From contig NZ_JAATEJ010000028.1 in NCBI RefSeq assembly GCF_012034175.1, forward strand, positions 1 to 64,000: a stretch of DNA of 64,000 nucleotides, in the 5' to 3' direction. Origin of the DNA: Actinacidiphila epipremni. GTDB taxonomy: Bacteria; Actinomycetota; Actinomycetes; Streptomycetales; Streptomycetaceae. Made by a program: the position numbers and the translations under genes. The notes beneath the pieces are model-generated. The model saw only the letters and a program-made list of their open reading frames with translations. It did no database searches and was not told the origin of the DNA. Position 1 is the first letter of the stretch. The number at the start of each line of letters is the position of its first letter. Shown one piece after another: positions 43,907 through 53,813 of this stretch.

Positions 43907-44860
43907 TCACACCTCCGGCGCCCCGGAGCCCGGCGCCCGGTGTGCCCCCGGGCGCAGGCCCGGTGAGTCGGTGACCGCGCGGCGCGCGGAGGTCAGCAGG
44001 ACGTCCTGGAGCACCCGGGCGGCGCGCGGCGGCGCGACGTCGCTGCGGTGGGCCAAGGCGACGGTACGGCGCAGGCCCGGGCGGGCCAGCGGGGTGACCC
44101 GCAGGTCGAGGCCCGCCCGGGCGGCGACCGTCGCCGGCACCACGCCGATGCCGAGCCCGGCGCGCACGAAGCCCAGCACCGCGTCCATCTCGCCGCCCTC
44201 GACGGTCAGATACGGCTCGAAGCCGGCCGCCCGGCACGCCGCGAGCGTCAGGTCCCGCAGGTCGTAGCCGTGCCGGAACATCACCATCGGCCGGCCCTCC
44301 AGGTCGGCGATCCGCAGCGGCCCGGCCGGCGCCGCGTCGGCCGCCGAGGAGACCACCACCAGGTCCTCCTGGAACAGCTCCACCGTCGTCAGCGCCGGCG
44401 ACGGGCTCGGCAGCGGCAGCACCACCAGCGCCAGGTCCAGCGCCCCGCGCGCCAGCTGCCGTACGAGATCGTGCGAGCCGCCCTCCTCCACCAGCAGCCG
44501 GATGCCGGGGTGCCGGTCGTGGAAGGCCCGCAGCACGTCCGGCAGCAGCCCGGTCGCCAGGCTCGGTGTCGCCCCGAGCCGCACCCGGCCGCGGCGCAGC
44601 TGCGCCAGCTCCAGCACCTCGTGCCGCGCGGTGTCGGCGTCGGCGAGGATCCGCCGGGCCAGCGGCAGCAGCGCCTCGCCGGCGTCGGTCAGCGCGATGT
44701 TGCCGCGCGCCCGGCTGAAGAGCGCCGCTCCCAGCTCCTTCTCCAGCGCCCTGATCTGCTGCGACAGCGACGGCTGCGACACATGCAGCGCCTGCGCGGC
44801 CCGGGTGAAGTGCCGGGCGTCCGCGACGGCCACGAAGTAGGCGAGCTGCTGGAACTGCAC
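43907..44860 (-). CDS. LysR-family regulator divergent from sdhCAB
   Basis: The 317-residue LysR protein has a helix-turn-helix near residues 17-36 (FTRAAQALHVSQPSLSQQIR) and a substrate-binding domain. It starts at GTG 44860. The divergent sdhC promoter carries CGATAG-N7-CTATCG, a form of LysR site. This regulator probably tunes the succinate dehydrogenase operon, although the effector is unknown. Confidence 0.92.
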   Translation of the reverse strand: MQFQQLAYFVAVADARHFTRAAQALHVSQPSLSQQIRALEKELGAALFSRARGNIALTDAGEALLPLARRILADADTARHEVLELAQLRRGRVRLGATPSLATGLLPDVLRAFHDRHPGIRLLVEEGGSHDLVRQLARGALDLALVVLPLPSPSPALTTVELFQEDLVVVSSAADAAPAGPLRIADLEGRPMVMFRHGYDLRDLTLAACRAAGFEPYLTVEGGEMDAVLGFVRAGLGIGVVPATVAARAGLDLRVTPLARPGLRRTVALAHRSDVAPPRAARVLQDVLLTSARRAVTDSPGLRPGAHRAPGSGAPEV

Positions 44861-44878
44861 CCCGCCAGCCTAGCTCGT

Positions 44879-44897
44879 CGATAGGCACCGGCTATCG
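44879..44897. promoter_or_regulatory. LysR-type operator before sdhCAB
   Basis: CGATAGGCACCGGCTATCG is a perfect 6+6 inverted repeat with ATAG-N7-CTAT inside, in keeping with the T-N11-A rule. It is centred about 67 bp before the predicted sdhC start point, the usual activation-site position. It also covers the LysR gene promoter. Confidence 0.75.
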
Positions 44898-44916
44898 AGT
44901 CCAGCTCGATCATGTC

Positions 44917-44947
44917 TTGGACCACTGGACGTACCCGGTCGTAGCGT
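44917..44947 (+). promoter_or_regulatory. sdhC promoter, leaderless
   Basis: TTGGAC (44917-44922), a 19-nt spacer and TAGCGT (44942-44947) form a plausible sigma-70 promoter. The ATG of sdhC begins 7 nt after the -10 box, so transcription should start at or next to the start codon. Confidence 0.6.
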
Positions 44948-44954
44948 CGTGTTC

Positions 44955-45659
44955 ATGGCATTGGCAACGCGGCCGGACCGTCGGCCCTCGATGGCGCGCA
45001 CGGTCTGGGACTCGACCGTGGGCAAGAAGACCGTCATGGCGGTGAGCGGCCTGGTGATGCTGCTCTACCTGGTCGTCCACATGTACGGCAACCTGAAGAT
45101 CTTCTTCGGCCCCGGCACCTTCGACGGCTACGCCCACTGGCTGCGCACCCTCGGCGAGCCCTTCTTCCACTACGAGTGGGCGCTGTGGATCATCCGCGCC
45201 GCCCTGGTCGCCGCCGTCGTGGCGCACGGCGTGTGCGCGTACCAGCTCAGCCGCCGCGACATCGCCTCCCGCCCGGTCGGCTACGTCCACACCCGCGCGC
45301 GCGCCGGCTACGCCACCCGGACCATGCGCTGGGGCGGGGTCATCCTCGCCCTCTTCATCGTCTGGCACATCCTGGACCTGACCACCGGCACCGTGCAGCG
45401 CGGCTTCGTGCCCGGCCACCCATACCACAACGTCGTGGCGGCCTTCCACGACTGGTGGAACAACGTCATCTACATCGTCGCGATGCTCGCCCTCGGCCTG
45501 CACATCCGGCACGGCTTCTGGAGCGCCGCCCAGACTCTCGGCGCCGGCAGCCGGCGCCGCGACCGCGCGCTGAAGACCACCGCGAACCTGCTCGCCCTGC
45601 TACTGACCGCAGGTTTCATCGCCGTGCCGGTCGGCGTCATGACCGGCCTCGTGAGCTGA
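44955..45659 (+). CDS. sdhC: Succinate dehydrogenase cytochrome b subunit
   Basis: The 234-residue membrane subunit anchors the SdhAB dimer and carries haem b ligands. Five hydrophobic helices and conserved His residues ([29 protein letters not shown]) match the single-polypeptide SdhC/FrdC of B-type succinate:quinone reductases, so no SdhD is needed. ATG 44955 is preferred over GTG 44949 because of the leaderless promoter. An 8-nt gap leads to sdhA. Confidence 0.95.
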   Translation: MALATRPDRRPSMARTVWDSTVGKKTVMAVSGLVMLLYLVVHMYGNLKIFFGPGTFDGYAHWLRTLGEPFFHYEWALWIIRAALVAAVVAHGVCAYQLSRRDIASRPVGYVHTRARAGYATRTMRWGGVILALFIVWHILDLTTGTVQRGFVPGHPYHNVVAAFHDWWNNVIYIVAMLALGLHIRHGFWSAAQTLGAGSRRRDRALKTTANLLALLLTAGFIAVPVGVMTGLVS

Positions 45660-45667
45660 GGACCGCC

Positions 45668-47637
<1,970 letters not shown>

Positions 47638-47641
<4 letters not shown>

Positions 47642-48387
47642 AGCTCACCCTGCGCATCTGGCGCCAGCACGACGCCGACGCGCCCGGCGCGATGTCCACC
47701 TACGACGTCGACGGCATCTCGCCCGACATGTCGTTCCTGGAGATGCTCGACACCCTCAACGAACGCCTCACCGTCGAGGGCGAGGAACCGGTCGCCTTCG
47801 ACCACGACTGCCGCGAGGGCATCTGCGGCGCGTGCAGCCTGGTCATCAACGGCGAGGCGCACGGCCCGGAACGCACCACCAGCTGCCAGCTGCACATGCG
47901 CTCCTTCCGCGACGGCGACACCATCGACGTCGAGCCGTGGCGCGCCGCCGCCTTCCCGGTCGTCCGCGACCTGGTCGTCGACCGCTCCTCCTTCGACCGC
48001 ATCATCCAGTCCGGCGGCTACATCACCGCCCCCACCGGCTCCGCGCCCGAGGCGCACGCCACCCCCGTGCCCAAGCCCGCCGCCGACACCGCCTTCGAGC
48101 ACGCCGAGTGCATCGGCTGCGGCGCGTGCGTGGCCGCCTGCCCCAACGGCTCGGCGATGCTGTTCACCTCGGCGAAGGTCAACCACCTCAACGTCCTGCC
48201 GCAAGGAGCGCCCGAGCGCGAGACCCGGGTCCTGGACATGGTCGCCCAGATGGACGCCGAGGGCTTCGGCGGCTGCACCCTGACCGGCGAGTGCGCCACC
48301 GCCTGCCCCAAGGGCATCCCGCTGACGTCCATCACCGCGATGAACCGCGAGTGGCTGCGCGCCACCCGCAAGGTCTCCCGCACGTAG
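47638..48387 (+). CDS. sdhB: Succinate dehydrogenase iron-sulfur subunit
   Basis: The 249-residue subunit passes electrons from FAD to the quinone site. The [2Fe-2S] ligands are Cys58, Cys63, Cys66 and Cys83. Further Cys at 158, 161, 164, 168, 213, 219 and 223 provide the [4Fe-4S] and [3Fe-4S] clusters. It starts within the sdhA stop (ATGA), indicating coupling. A long hairpin follows the gene. Confidence 0.96.
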
Positions 48388-48405
48388 CCGCGCCGCTCCC
48401 CGCGG

Positions 48406-48464
48406 CACCGGGCCGCGGCGGTGGGCGACCGGGAAATCCGGTTGCCGCCCGCCGCGGCCCGGTG
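48406..48464. terminator. Long hairpin between sdhB and the ribosomal protection gene
   Basis: A perfect 16-bp stem (48406-48421 with 48449-48464) encloses an inner ACCGG/CCGGT stem at 48428-48442. It begins 18 bp after sdhB and could end that operon. It could also be part of a regulated leader for the downstream resistance gene. Confidence 0.75.
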
Positions 48465-48494
48465 CTGTAGTCGGACCCGTCCGCACCGCCGACC

Positions 48495-48573
48495 AAGGAG
48501 CAATGAGCAATGCGCGGTTCCGTCATGCCCGCCCCGACAGGAAATCCCTTCGCTCCTGAGGACATGACAGCCC
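48495..48573 (+). promoter_or_regulatory. Leader region with candidate upstream peptides
   Basis: AAGGAG at 48495-48500 precedes two short frames. One (ATG 48503) encodes 18 residues and ends at 48559. The other (ATG 48510) has ideal 9-nt spacing, encodes 36 residues and ends at 48620 inside the resistance gene. Leader-peptide control is known for tet(M)-type genes, so these deserve attention. Neither is proven. Confidence 0.4.
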
Positions 48574-50610
48574 GTGGCTCCACTCAATCTCGGCATTCTC
48601 GCGCACGTCGACGCAGGTAAGACCAGCCTCACCGAGCGCCTGCTGCACCAGGCCGGCGTCATCGACACCCCCGGCAGCGTGGACCGCGGCACCACGCGCA
48701 CCGACACGCTGGCGCTGGAGCGGCAGCGCGGCATCACCATCAAGTCCGCCGTGGTCTCCTTCCGGCTGCACGGCACCACCGTCAACCTCATCGACACCCC
48801 CGGCCACCCCGACTTCATCGCCGAGGTCGAGCGGGTGCTCGGCGTCCTGGACGGCGCGGTGCTCGTGGTCTCCGCCGTGGAGGGCGTCCAGCCGCAGACC
48901 GGCGTCCTGATGCGGACGCTTCGCCGGCTGCGCATCCCCACCCTGGTCTTCGTCAACAAGATCGACCGCTCCGGCGCCGACCTCGACCGCACGCTGGCCG
49001 GCATCACCGCCCGCCTCACCCCCGACGTCGTCCCGCTCACCGCGGCCCGCCGCCAGGGCACCGCCGCCGCCGAGGCCGTGCCGTACCCGCCCGGCGACCC
49101 GGAACTCACCGCCCGGCTCACCGACGTCCTCGCCGCCCACGACGACGACCTGCTCGCCGTCTACGTCGAGGGCGGCGACCTGCCGTACGACCGGCTGCGC
49201 CGCGCGCTCGCCGCCCGTACCGCCGCCGCCGAGGTCCACCCGGTCTACGCCGGCTCCGCCGTCACCGGCGCCGGCGTCGAAGCGCTCGCCGACGGCATCA
49301 CGCGCTGGCTGCCCGGCTCGGCCGGCGACCCGCAAGGACCGCTGTCCGGCACCGTCTTCACCATGCAGCGCGGCCCGGCCGGCGAGCGCATCGCCTTCGT
49401 CCGGCTCGCCTCCGGCACCCTGCGGGTACGCGACCGCCCGCCGCTGCACCGCGACGGCGCGGTCGCGGGGGAGGGGCGGATCACCGCGCTCACTGTCTTC
49501 GACCAGGGCACCGACCGGCCCGTACCGCAGGTGCCGGCCGGCCGGATCGCCAAGGTGTGGGGCCTGGGCGACGTACGCATCGGCGACACCGTCGGCGCCC
49601 CCGCGCCCGGCGGCGCGCCCGACCGCCACTTCGCCCCGCCCAGCCTGGAGACGGTCGTCAGCGCCCGCCGCCCCGCCGACCGCGCCGCCCTGCACACCGC
49701 CCTCACCCGGCTCGCCGAGCAGGACCCGCTGATCAACCTGCGGCGCGACGAGGACCGCGGCGAGATCGCGGTGTCGCTCTACGGCGAGGTGCAGAAGGAG
49801 GTCATCCAGGCGACGCTGGCCGCCGACCACGGCGTGGCGGCGGTCTTCCGGCCCACGACCACCCTGCACATCGAGCGGGTCACCGGCACCGGCGCGGCCG
49901 TGGAGTTCATCAAGACCGGCCCCAACCCCTTCCTCGCCACGGTCGGCCTGCGCGTGGAGCCGGCACCGCCCGGCAGCGGCGTCGTCTTCCGCCGCGAGGT
50001 CGAGCTGGGCTCGCTGCCGTACGCCTTCTTCACCGCCGTCGAGGAGACCGTGCGCGCCACCCTCGCGCAGGGCCTGTACGGCTGGCAGGTCCCCGACTGC
50101 GCGGTGACGATGACGCACGCGGGCTACTGGGCCCGGCAGAGCCATGCGCACGCGGTGTTCGACAAGAGCATGTCCAGCACCTCCGGCGACTTCCGCAACC
50201 TCACCCCGCTGGTGCTGGCGGCGGCGCTGCGGCAGGCCGGCACCCGGGTGCACGAGCCCATGCACCGCTTCCGGCTGGAACTGCCCGCCGACGCGCTCGG
50301 CGCGGTGCTGCCCGCCCTGACCCGGCTGCGCGCCCTGCCCCGCACCCCGGCGCCGGACGGCGCCGGCGGATACGTCCTCCAGGGCGACATCCCGGCCGCC
50401 GCCGTGCACGCCCTGGAGCTGCGGCTGCCCACCCTCACCAGCGGCGAGGGCGTCCTGGAGACCGCCTTCGACCACTACGCGCCGGTCCGGGGCGAGGCCC
50501 CGGTGCGCCCCCGCAGCGGACCCGACCCGCTGGACCGCAAGGAGTACCTGACGGCCGTGCAGCGCCGGCTCACCGCCCTGCCCTCCCGCACCCCGGCGGG
50601 CCCCGCTTGA
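48574..50610 (+). CDS. Tetracycline-resistance ribosomal protection protein, OtrA/Tet(M)-like
   Basis: The 678-residue translational GTPase resembles EF-G and dislodges tetracycline from the ribosome. The P-loop AHVDAGKTS lies at about 10-18, with DTPGHPDF near 72-79 and NKIDRSG near 128-134. The C-terminal signature SSTSGDFRNLTPLVL and the domain IV stretch WQVPDCAVTMT distinguish resistance proteins from EF-G. The length matches Streptomyces OtrA (about 660) better than Tet(M) (639). It may confer intrinsic tolerance; no tetracycline cluster is visible in the window. GTG 48574 follows GAGGA at about 12 nt. Confidence 0.92.
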   Translation: MAPLNLGILAHVDAGKTSLTERLLHQAGVIDTPGSVDRGTTRTDTLALERQRGITIKSAVVSFRLHGTTVNLIDTPGHPDFIAEVERVLGVLDGAVLVVSAVEGVQPQTGVLMRTLRRLRIPTLVFVNKIDRSGADLDRTLAGITARLTPDVVPLTAARRQGTAAAEAVPYPPGDPELTARLTDVLAAHDDDLLAVYVEGGDLPYDRLRRALAARTAAAEVHPVYAGSAVTGAGVEALADGITRWLPGSAGDPQGPLSGTVFTMQRGPAGERIAFVRLASGTLRVRDRPPLHRDGAVAGEGRITALTVFDQGTDRPVPQVPAGRIAKVWGLGDVRIGDTVGAPAPGGAPDRHFAPPSLETVVSARRPADRAALHTALTRLAEQDPLINLRRDEDRGEIAVSLYGEVQKEVIQATLAADHGVAAVFRPTTTLHIERVTGTGAAVEFIKTGPNPFLATVGLRVEPAPPGSGVVFRREVELGSLPYAFFTAVEETVRATLAQGLYGWQVPDCAVTMTHAGYWARQSHAHAVFDKSMSSTSGDFRNLTPLVLAAALRQAGTRVHEPMHRFRLELPADALGAVLPALTRLRALPRTPAPDGAGGYVLQGDIPAAAVHALELRLPTLTSGEGVLETAFDHYAPVRGEAPVRPRSGPDPLDRKEYLTAVQRRLTALPSRTPAGPA

Positions 50611-50671
50611 CCCGGCGCGGACGATCTGCCTACGGTCGCAGGTGCCGTCACCCCACGCCTACGGAGGACCC

Positions 50672-51046
50672 GTGGAACGCACCGCGAAGACGCCGGGCCC
50701 CGACCACCCGATCACCGTCCGGCCCCACCCCTCCCGTGTCACCGTGCGCGCCGCCGGCCAGGTCATCGCCGACACCACGCGGGCGCTGACGCTGCAGGAG
50801 GCGTCCTACCCGCCGGTCGTCTACATCCCGCTGGAGGACGTCGAGCCGTCCGCGCTCGCGGCCAGCGACAGCACGACGTACTGCCCGTACAAGGGCGACG
50901 CCTCGTACTACTCGCTGGTCACCGCGGACGGCACGGTGCCCGACGCGGTGTGGACGTACACCACGCCGTACGACGCGGTCGGCGAGATCGCCGGCCATGT
51001 CGCCTTCTACCCCCAGCACGTCGACCTCGTCGAGACCGCGGCCTAG
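50672..51046 (+). CDS. DUF427 family protein
   Basis: The 124-residue protein matches DUF427 (NTP_transf_9 fold), with WxxGKxxYYSL-like TYCPYKGDASYYSLV and the C-terminal AGHVAFYPQHVDL motif. The biochemical role of this family is unknown. GGAGGA precedes the GTG at 50672. It is followed by a hairpin (51068-51101), so it is probably monocistronic. Confidence 0.88.
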   Translation: MERTAKTPGPDHPITVRPHPSRVTVRAAGQVIADTTRALTLQEASYPPVVYIPLEDVEPSALAASDSTTYCPYKGDASYYSLVTADGTVPDAVWTYTTPYDAVGEIAGHVAFYPQHVDLVETAA

Positions 51047-51067
51047 TTCCCGCGCTCCGGCTCCTGC

Positions 51068-51101
51068 GGGCCGCCCGGTGCGTTCGCGCGCCGGGCGGCC
51101 C
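51068..51101. terminator. Terminator hairpin after the DUF427 gene
   Basis: GGGCCGCCCGG and CCGGGCGGCCC form a perfect 11-bp stem with a 12-nt loop. The right arm ends directly before the ECF-type promoter element of the next gene. Confidence 0.75.
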
Positions 51102-51137
51102 GACGAGTTTCCGCGCGCCGCGGTGTCTTTACCGGTG
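51102..51137 (+). promoter_or_regulatory. ECF-type promoter element, copy 1
   Basis: A bipartite element starts GACGAGTTTCCG and ends CGGTGTCTTTACCGGTG. It matches 29 of 36 positions with the element at 51995-52030. It lies 39 bp before the SDR start codon. Confidence 0.65.
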
Positions 51138-51176
51138 GCAGAGCACCACAGACACACCGGTTTGCGAGGAGACACC

Positions 51177-51932
51177 ATGTCCGTCACCGATCCGGCGGGG
51201 ACCACCGCCGTCGTCACCGGCGCCGCCCGGGGCTTCGGCCGCGGCAGCGCCGCCGCGCTCGTGCGGGCCGGGGCCCGGGTCCTGGGCGTCGGCCGGGACG
51301 CCGAGGCGCTGGAGAAGGTGCGCGCCGACCTCGGCGACGCCTTCGTGCCGGTGCGCGGCGACGCCGCCGACCCCGACCTCGCCGCCGACCTGCTGGAGCG
51401 GCACGCCCCGCGCACGATCGTGCTCAACGCCGGCGCCACGCCCGTGATGCAGCCGCTCCAGGAGCACACCTGGGACACCTTCCGCGCCCCCTGGGAGACC
51501 GATGTGCGGCAGGCGTTCCACTGGGTGCGCGCCGCGCTGCGGCTGCCGCTGCCGCCCGGCAGCACCGTGGTGTCGCTGTCCAGCGGCGCCGCCCTGCGCG
51601 GCTCACCGCTCAGCGGCGGCTACGCCGGCGCCAAGGCCACCGTCCGCTTCGTGTCCGAGTACGCCGCCGCCGAATCGCGCCGGCAGCAGCTGGGCATCCG
51701 CTTCACCGCCGTGCTGCCCGCGCTGTCGCCGACCACCGAGCTCGGCGCCCGGGCCAGCGCCGCCTACGCCGCCCTGGAGGGCATCGAGCACGAGGCGTTC
51801 GTGCGCCGCATGGGCCCGCTGCTCACCCCCGAGCTGGCCGGCGCGGCGGTGCTGGCGCTGGCGACCGGCGAGGAGCAGGGCGCGCTGTCCTACCGGCTCT
51901 CCGCGGCCGGCCTGGACCCGCTGCCGGCCTGA
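51177..51932 (+). CDS. Short-chain dehydrogenase/reductase
   Basis: The 251-residue SDR has the cofactor motif TGAARGFG near residues 14-21 and the catalytic Ser in LSSGAA with the YAGAK pair near 150. NAGATPV matches the NNAG position. Homologues of this type are often partners of ECF sigma factors with SnoaL domains. Its promoter element is shared with the adjacent ECF gene. The substrate is unknown. Confidence 0.9.
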   Translation: MSVTDPAGTTAVVTGAARGFGRGSAAALVRAGARVLGVGRDAEALEKVRADLGDAFVPVRGDAADPDLAADLLERHAPRTIVLNAGATPVMQPLQEHTWDTFRAPWETDVRQAFHWVRAALRLPLPPGSTVVSLSSGAALRGSPLSGGYAGAKATVRFVSEYAAAESRRQQLGIRFTAVLPALSPTTELGARASAAYAALEGIEHEAFVRRMGPLLTPELAGAAVLALATGEEQGALSYRLSAAGLDPLPA

Positions 51933-51994
51933 CCGCGGCCTGACCGCGCCCGCCGCGGTACGGACCCGGGCCCGGGTCCGTACCGCGCTCGCGC

Positions 51995-52030
51995 GATGAC
52001 TTTCCGGGGCCTGCGGTGTCTGTACCGGTG
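51995..52030 (+). promoter_or_regulatory. ECF-type promoter element, copy 2
   Basis: GATGACTTTCCG followed by CGGTGTCTGTACCGGTG, same length and spacing as copy 1. It ends 30 bp before the ECF sigma start and supports autoregulation. Confidence 0.65.
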
Positions 52031-52060
52031 AAGGTTCCCCGACCACCCCGGAGACGCCAC

Positions 52061-53089
52061 GTGACCACCCTGACCGGCCGCGGCACCGCGCAGGCGGCGC
52101 CGCGCGACGACACGGAATTCCTGGAGCGCGCCGCCGCCTTCCGCCCCGAGCTGCTGGCGCACTGCTACCGCATGCTGGGCTCGGCGCAGGACGCGGAGGA
52201 CCTGGTCCAGGAGACCCTGCTGCGCGCGTGGCGCGGCCGGCACGGCTTCGAGGGGCGGTCCTCGCTGCGCTTCTGGCTCTACCGCATCGCGACCAGCGCG
52301 TGCCTGACCGCGCTCGGGCACCGCAGCCGCCGGGTTGTGCCGGCCGGGCTCGGCGCCGCGAGCGACGACCCGCAGGCGCCCGCCGGCGCGGACGGCGCGG
52401 ACATCGCGTGGGTGCAGCCGCTGGCCGACCCGCCGCCCGACCCCGCCTCGGTGGTCGAGACCCGCGGCAGCGTACGGCTCGCGCTGGTCGTCGCGCTGCA
52501 GGAACTGCCGCCCCGGCAGCGGGCCGTGCTGATCCTGCGCGACGTGCTGGCCTGGCGGGCCGCCGAGGTCGCCGCGCTGCTGGACACCAGCACCGCGGCC
52601 GTCAACAGCGCGCTGCAACGGGCCCGCGAGCGCCTGGAGCAGGCCGCGCCGCGCGAGGACGACGTCCACGACGTGCTCGACGCGCGCGGCCGGGCCCTGG
52701 TCGACCGCTTCGCCCGCGCCTTCCAGGACGCCGACGTGGCCGCCCTGGCCCGGCTGCTGCGCGACGACGTACGGCTGGAGATGCCGCCCGAGCCGGTGTG
52801 GTTCGCCGACCGGGCGGTCGTGCTGCGCTTCCTCGGCGAACGCGTCTTCCCGCACATCACCGAGCAGCGCTCCCTCGCGCTGACCGTCAACGACGGCCAG
52901 CCCGCGCTCGCGACGTACCTGCGCGCCGCCGACGGCCGCTACCACCCGCACGCCGTCGACGTCCTGACGCTGCGCCAGGGGGCGGTCGCCCGCATCCTGG
53001 TCTTCCGCGACACCGCGCTCTTCCCCGCCCTGGGGCTGCCCGCGACACTGCCCGCCGGCACCGGCCCGGACGTGCCGTGGCGGTGGTGA
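52061..53089 (+). CDS. ECF sigma factor with C-terminal SnoaL-like domain
   Basis: The 342-residue factor has sigma region 2 at about residues 20-95 (CYRMLGSAQDAEDLVQETLLRAW), region 4 at about 145-200 and a SnoaL/NTF2-like C-terminal domain at about 210-330. This arrangement is found in ECF groups (TIGR02960/SigG-like and ECF41-like) where the C-terminal domain replaces a separate anti-sigma factor. GGAGA precedes the GTG at 52061. Its stop overlaps the start of the downstream MDMPI-like gene. Its promoter element is duplicated before the SDR gene. Confidence 0.93.
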   Translation: MTTLTGRGTAQAAPRDDTEFLERAAAFRPELLAHCYRMLGSAQDAEDLVQETLLRAWRGRHGFEGRSSLRFWLYRIATSACLTALGHRSRRVVPAGLGAASDDPQAPAGADGADIAWVQPLADPPPDPASVVETRGSVRLALVVALQELPPRQRAVLILRDVLAWRAAEVAALLDTSTAAVNSALQRARERLEQAAPREDDVHDVLDARGRALVDRFARAFQDADVAALARLLRDDVRLEMPPEPVWFADRAVVLRFLGERVFPHITEQRSLALTVNDGQPALATYLRAADGRYHPHAVDVLTLRQGAVARILVFRDTALFPALGLPATLPAGTGPDVPWRW

Positions 53090-53721
53090 CCGAGCGGGTC
53101 AGGGCCGTCCTGCTGCTGGAGCAGGCCGCCGGGTACGGCCTGGCGAGCCTGGCCGCGCTGCCGGCCGGCGGCCTGGGGCGGCCGACGCCGTGCGCGGGCT
53201 GGACGGTGGCGGACCTGCTGGGGCACCTGCGCGAGTCGATGGCCGCGCTCCAGGAGGCCACCGACCACGGCGCCGTCGCCCTGCTCCCGCCCGCCGGGCC
53301 GCACACCGGCCCGCCCGCCGAGCTCGCCGGACCGCCCGCCGGGCCCGCCGACCCGGTGGCCGCCGTACGCGCCGGGGCCGCGCGGCTGCTGGCCGGCTGG
53401 CGGCGCTGGGCGGCCCGGCCGGGGCCGGCGTGCGTGCCGGTACGGGTCGGCGGCCTGCCCGTGCCCGGCGACACGGTGGCCCTCGTGGGGGCACTCGAAC
53501 TGGCTGTCCACGGCTGGGACCTCGCCCGGGCCTGCGCCGACGCCCGGCCCATACCCGCGCCCCTGGCGCTGGCGATCCTCCGCCGCGCCCCGCAGCTCGC
53601 CGACGCCTCGACCCGCACCGCGATGTTCGCCGCCCCGGTCCCGGTCTCCCCGCTGGCCGCCCCCAGCGACCGGCTCGTCGCCTTCCTCGGCCGCGACCCG
53701 GCGCATCCCGCCGCCGGCTGA
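53086..53721 (+). CDS. Maleylpyruvate isomerase-family (mycothiol-dependent) protein
   Basis: The 211-residue protein matches the TIGR03086/MDMPI_N DinB-like group, with TPCAGWTVADLLGHL near 36-50 and ELAVHGWDLARA near 137-148. Members bind zinc and mycothiol and can act as isomerases or thiol transferases. Its start overlaps the ECF sigma stop (GTGA), showing coupled translation. It may act in the same stress response. GTG 53077 or 53083 are possible alternative starts. Confidence 0.87.
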   Translation: MTERVRAVLLLEQAAGYGLASLAALPAGGLGRPTPCAGWTVADLLGHLRESMAALQEATDHGAVALLPPAGPHTGPPAELAGPPAGPADPVAAVRAGAARLLAGWRRWAARPGPACVPVRVGGLPVPGDTVALVGALELAVHGWDLARACADARPIPAPLALAILRRAPQLADASTRTAMFAAPVPVSPLAAPSDRLVAFLGRDPAHPAAG

Positions 53722-53724
53722 GCG

Positions 53725-53813
53725 CCCGGCCCGGACGCGCCACCGAGGAGACCGCCGCGGGCACCCCCGCGGGCGCCGTACGGCGATCTCCTCCGCCTCG
53801 CGGCCGGGCCGGG
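53725..53813. terminator. Complex bidirectional terminator
   Basis: Nested stems pair CCCGGCCCGG (53725-53734) with CCGGGCCGGG (53804-53813) and GAGGAGA (53745-53751) with TCTCCTC (53787-53793). The structure fills the gap between convergent genes. Confidence 0.75.
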
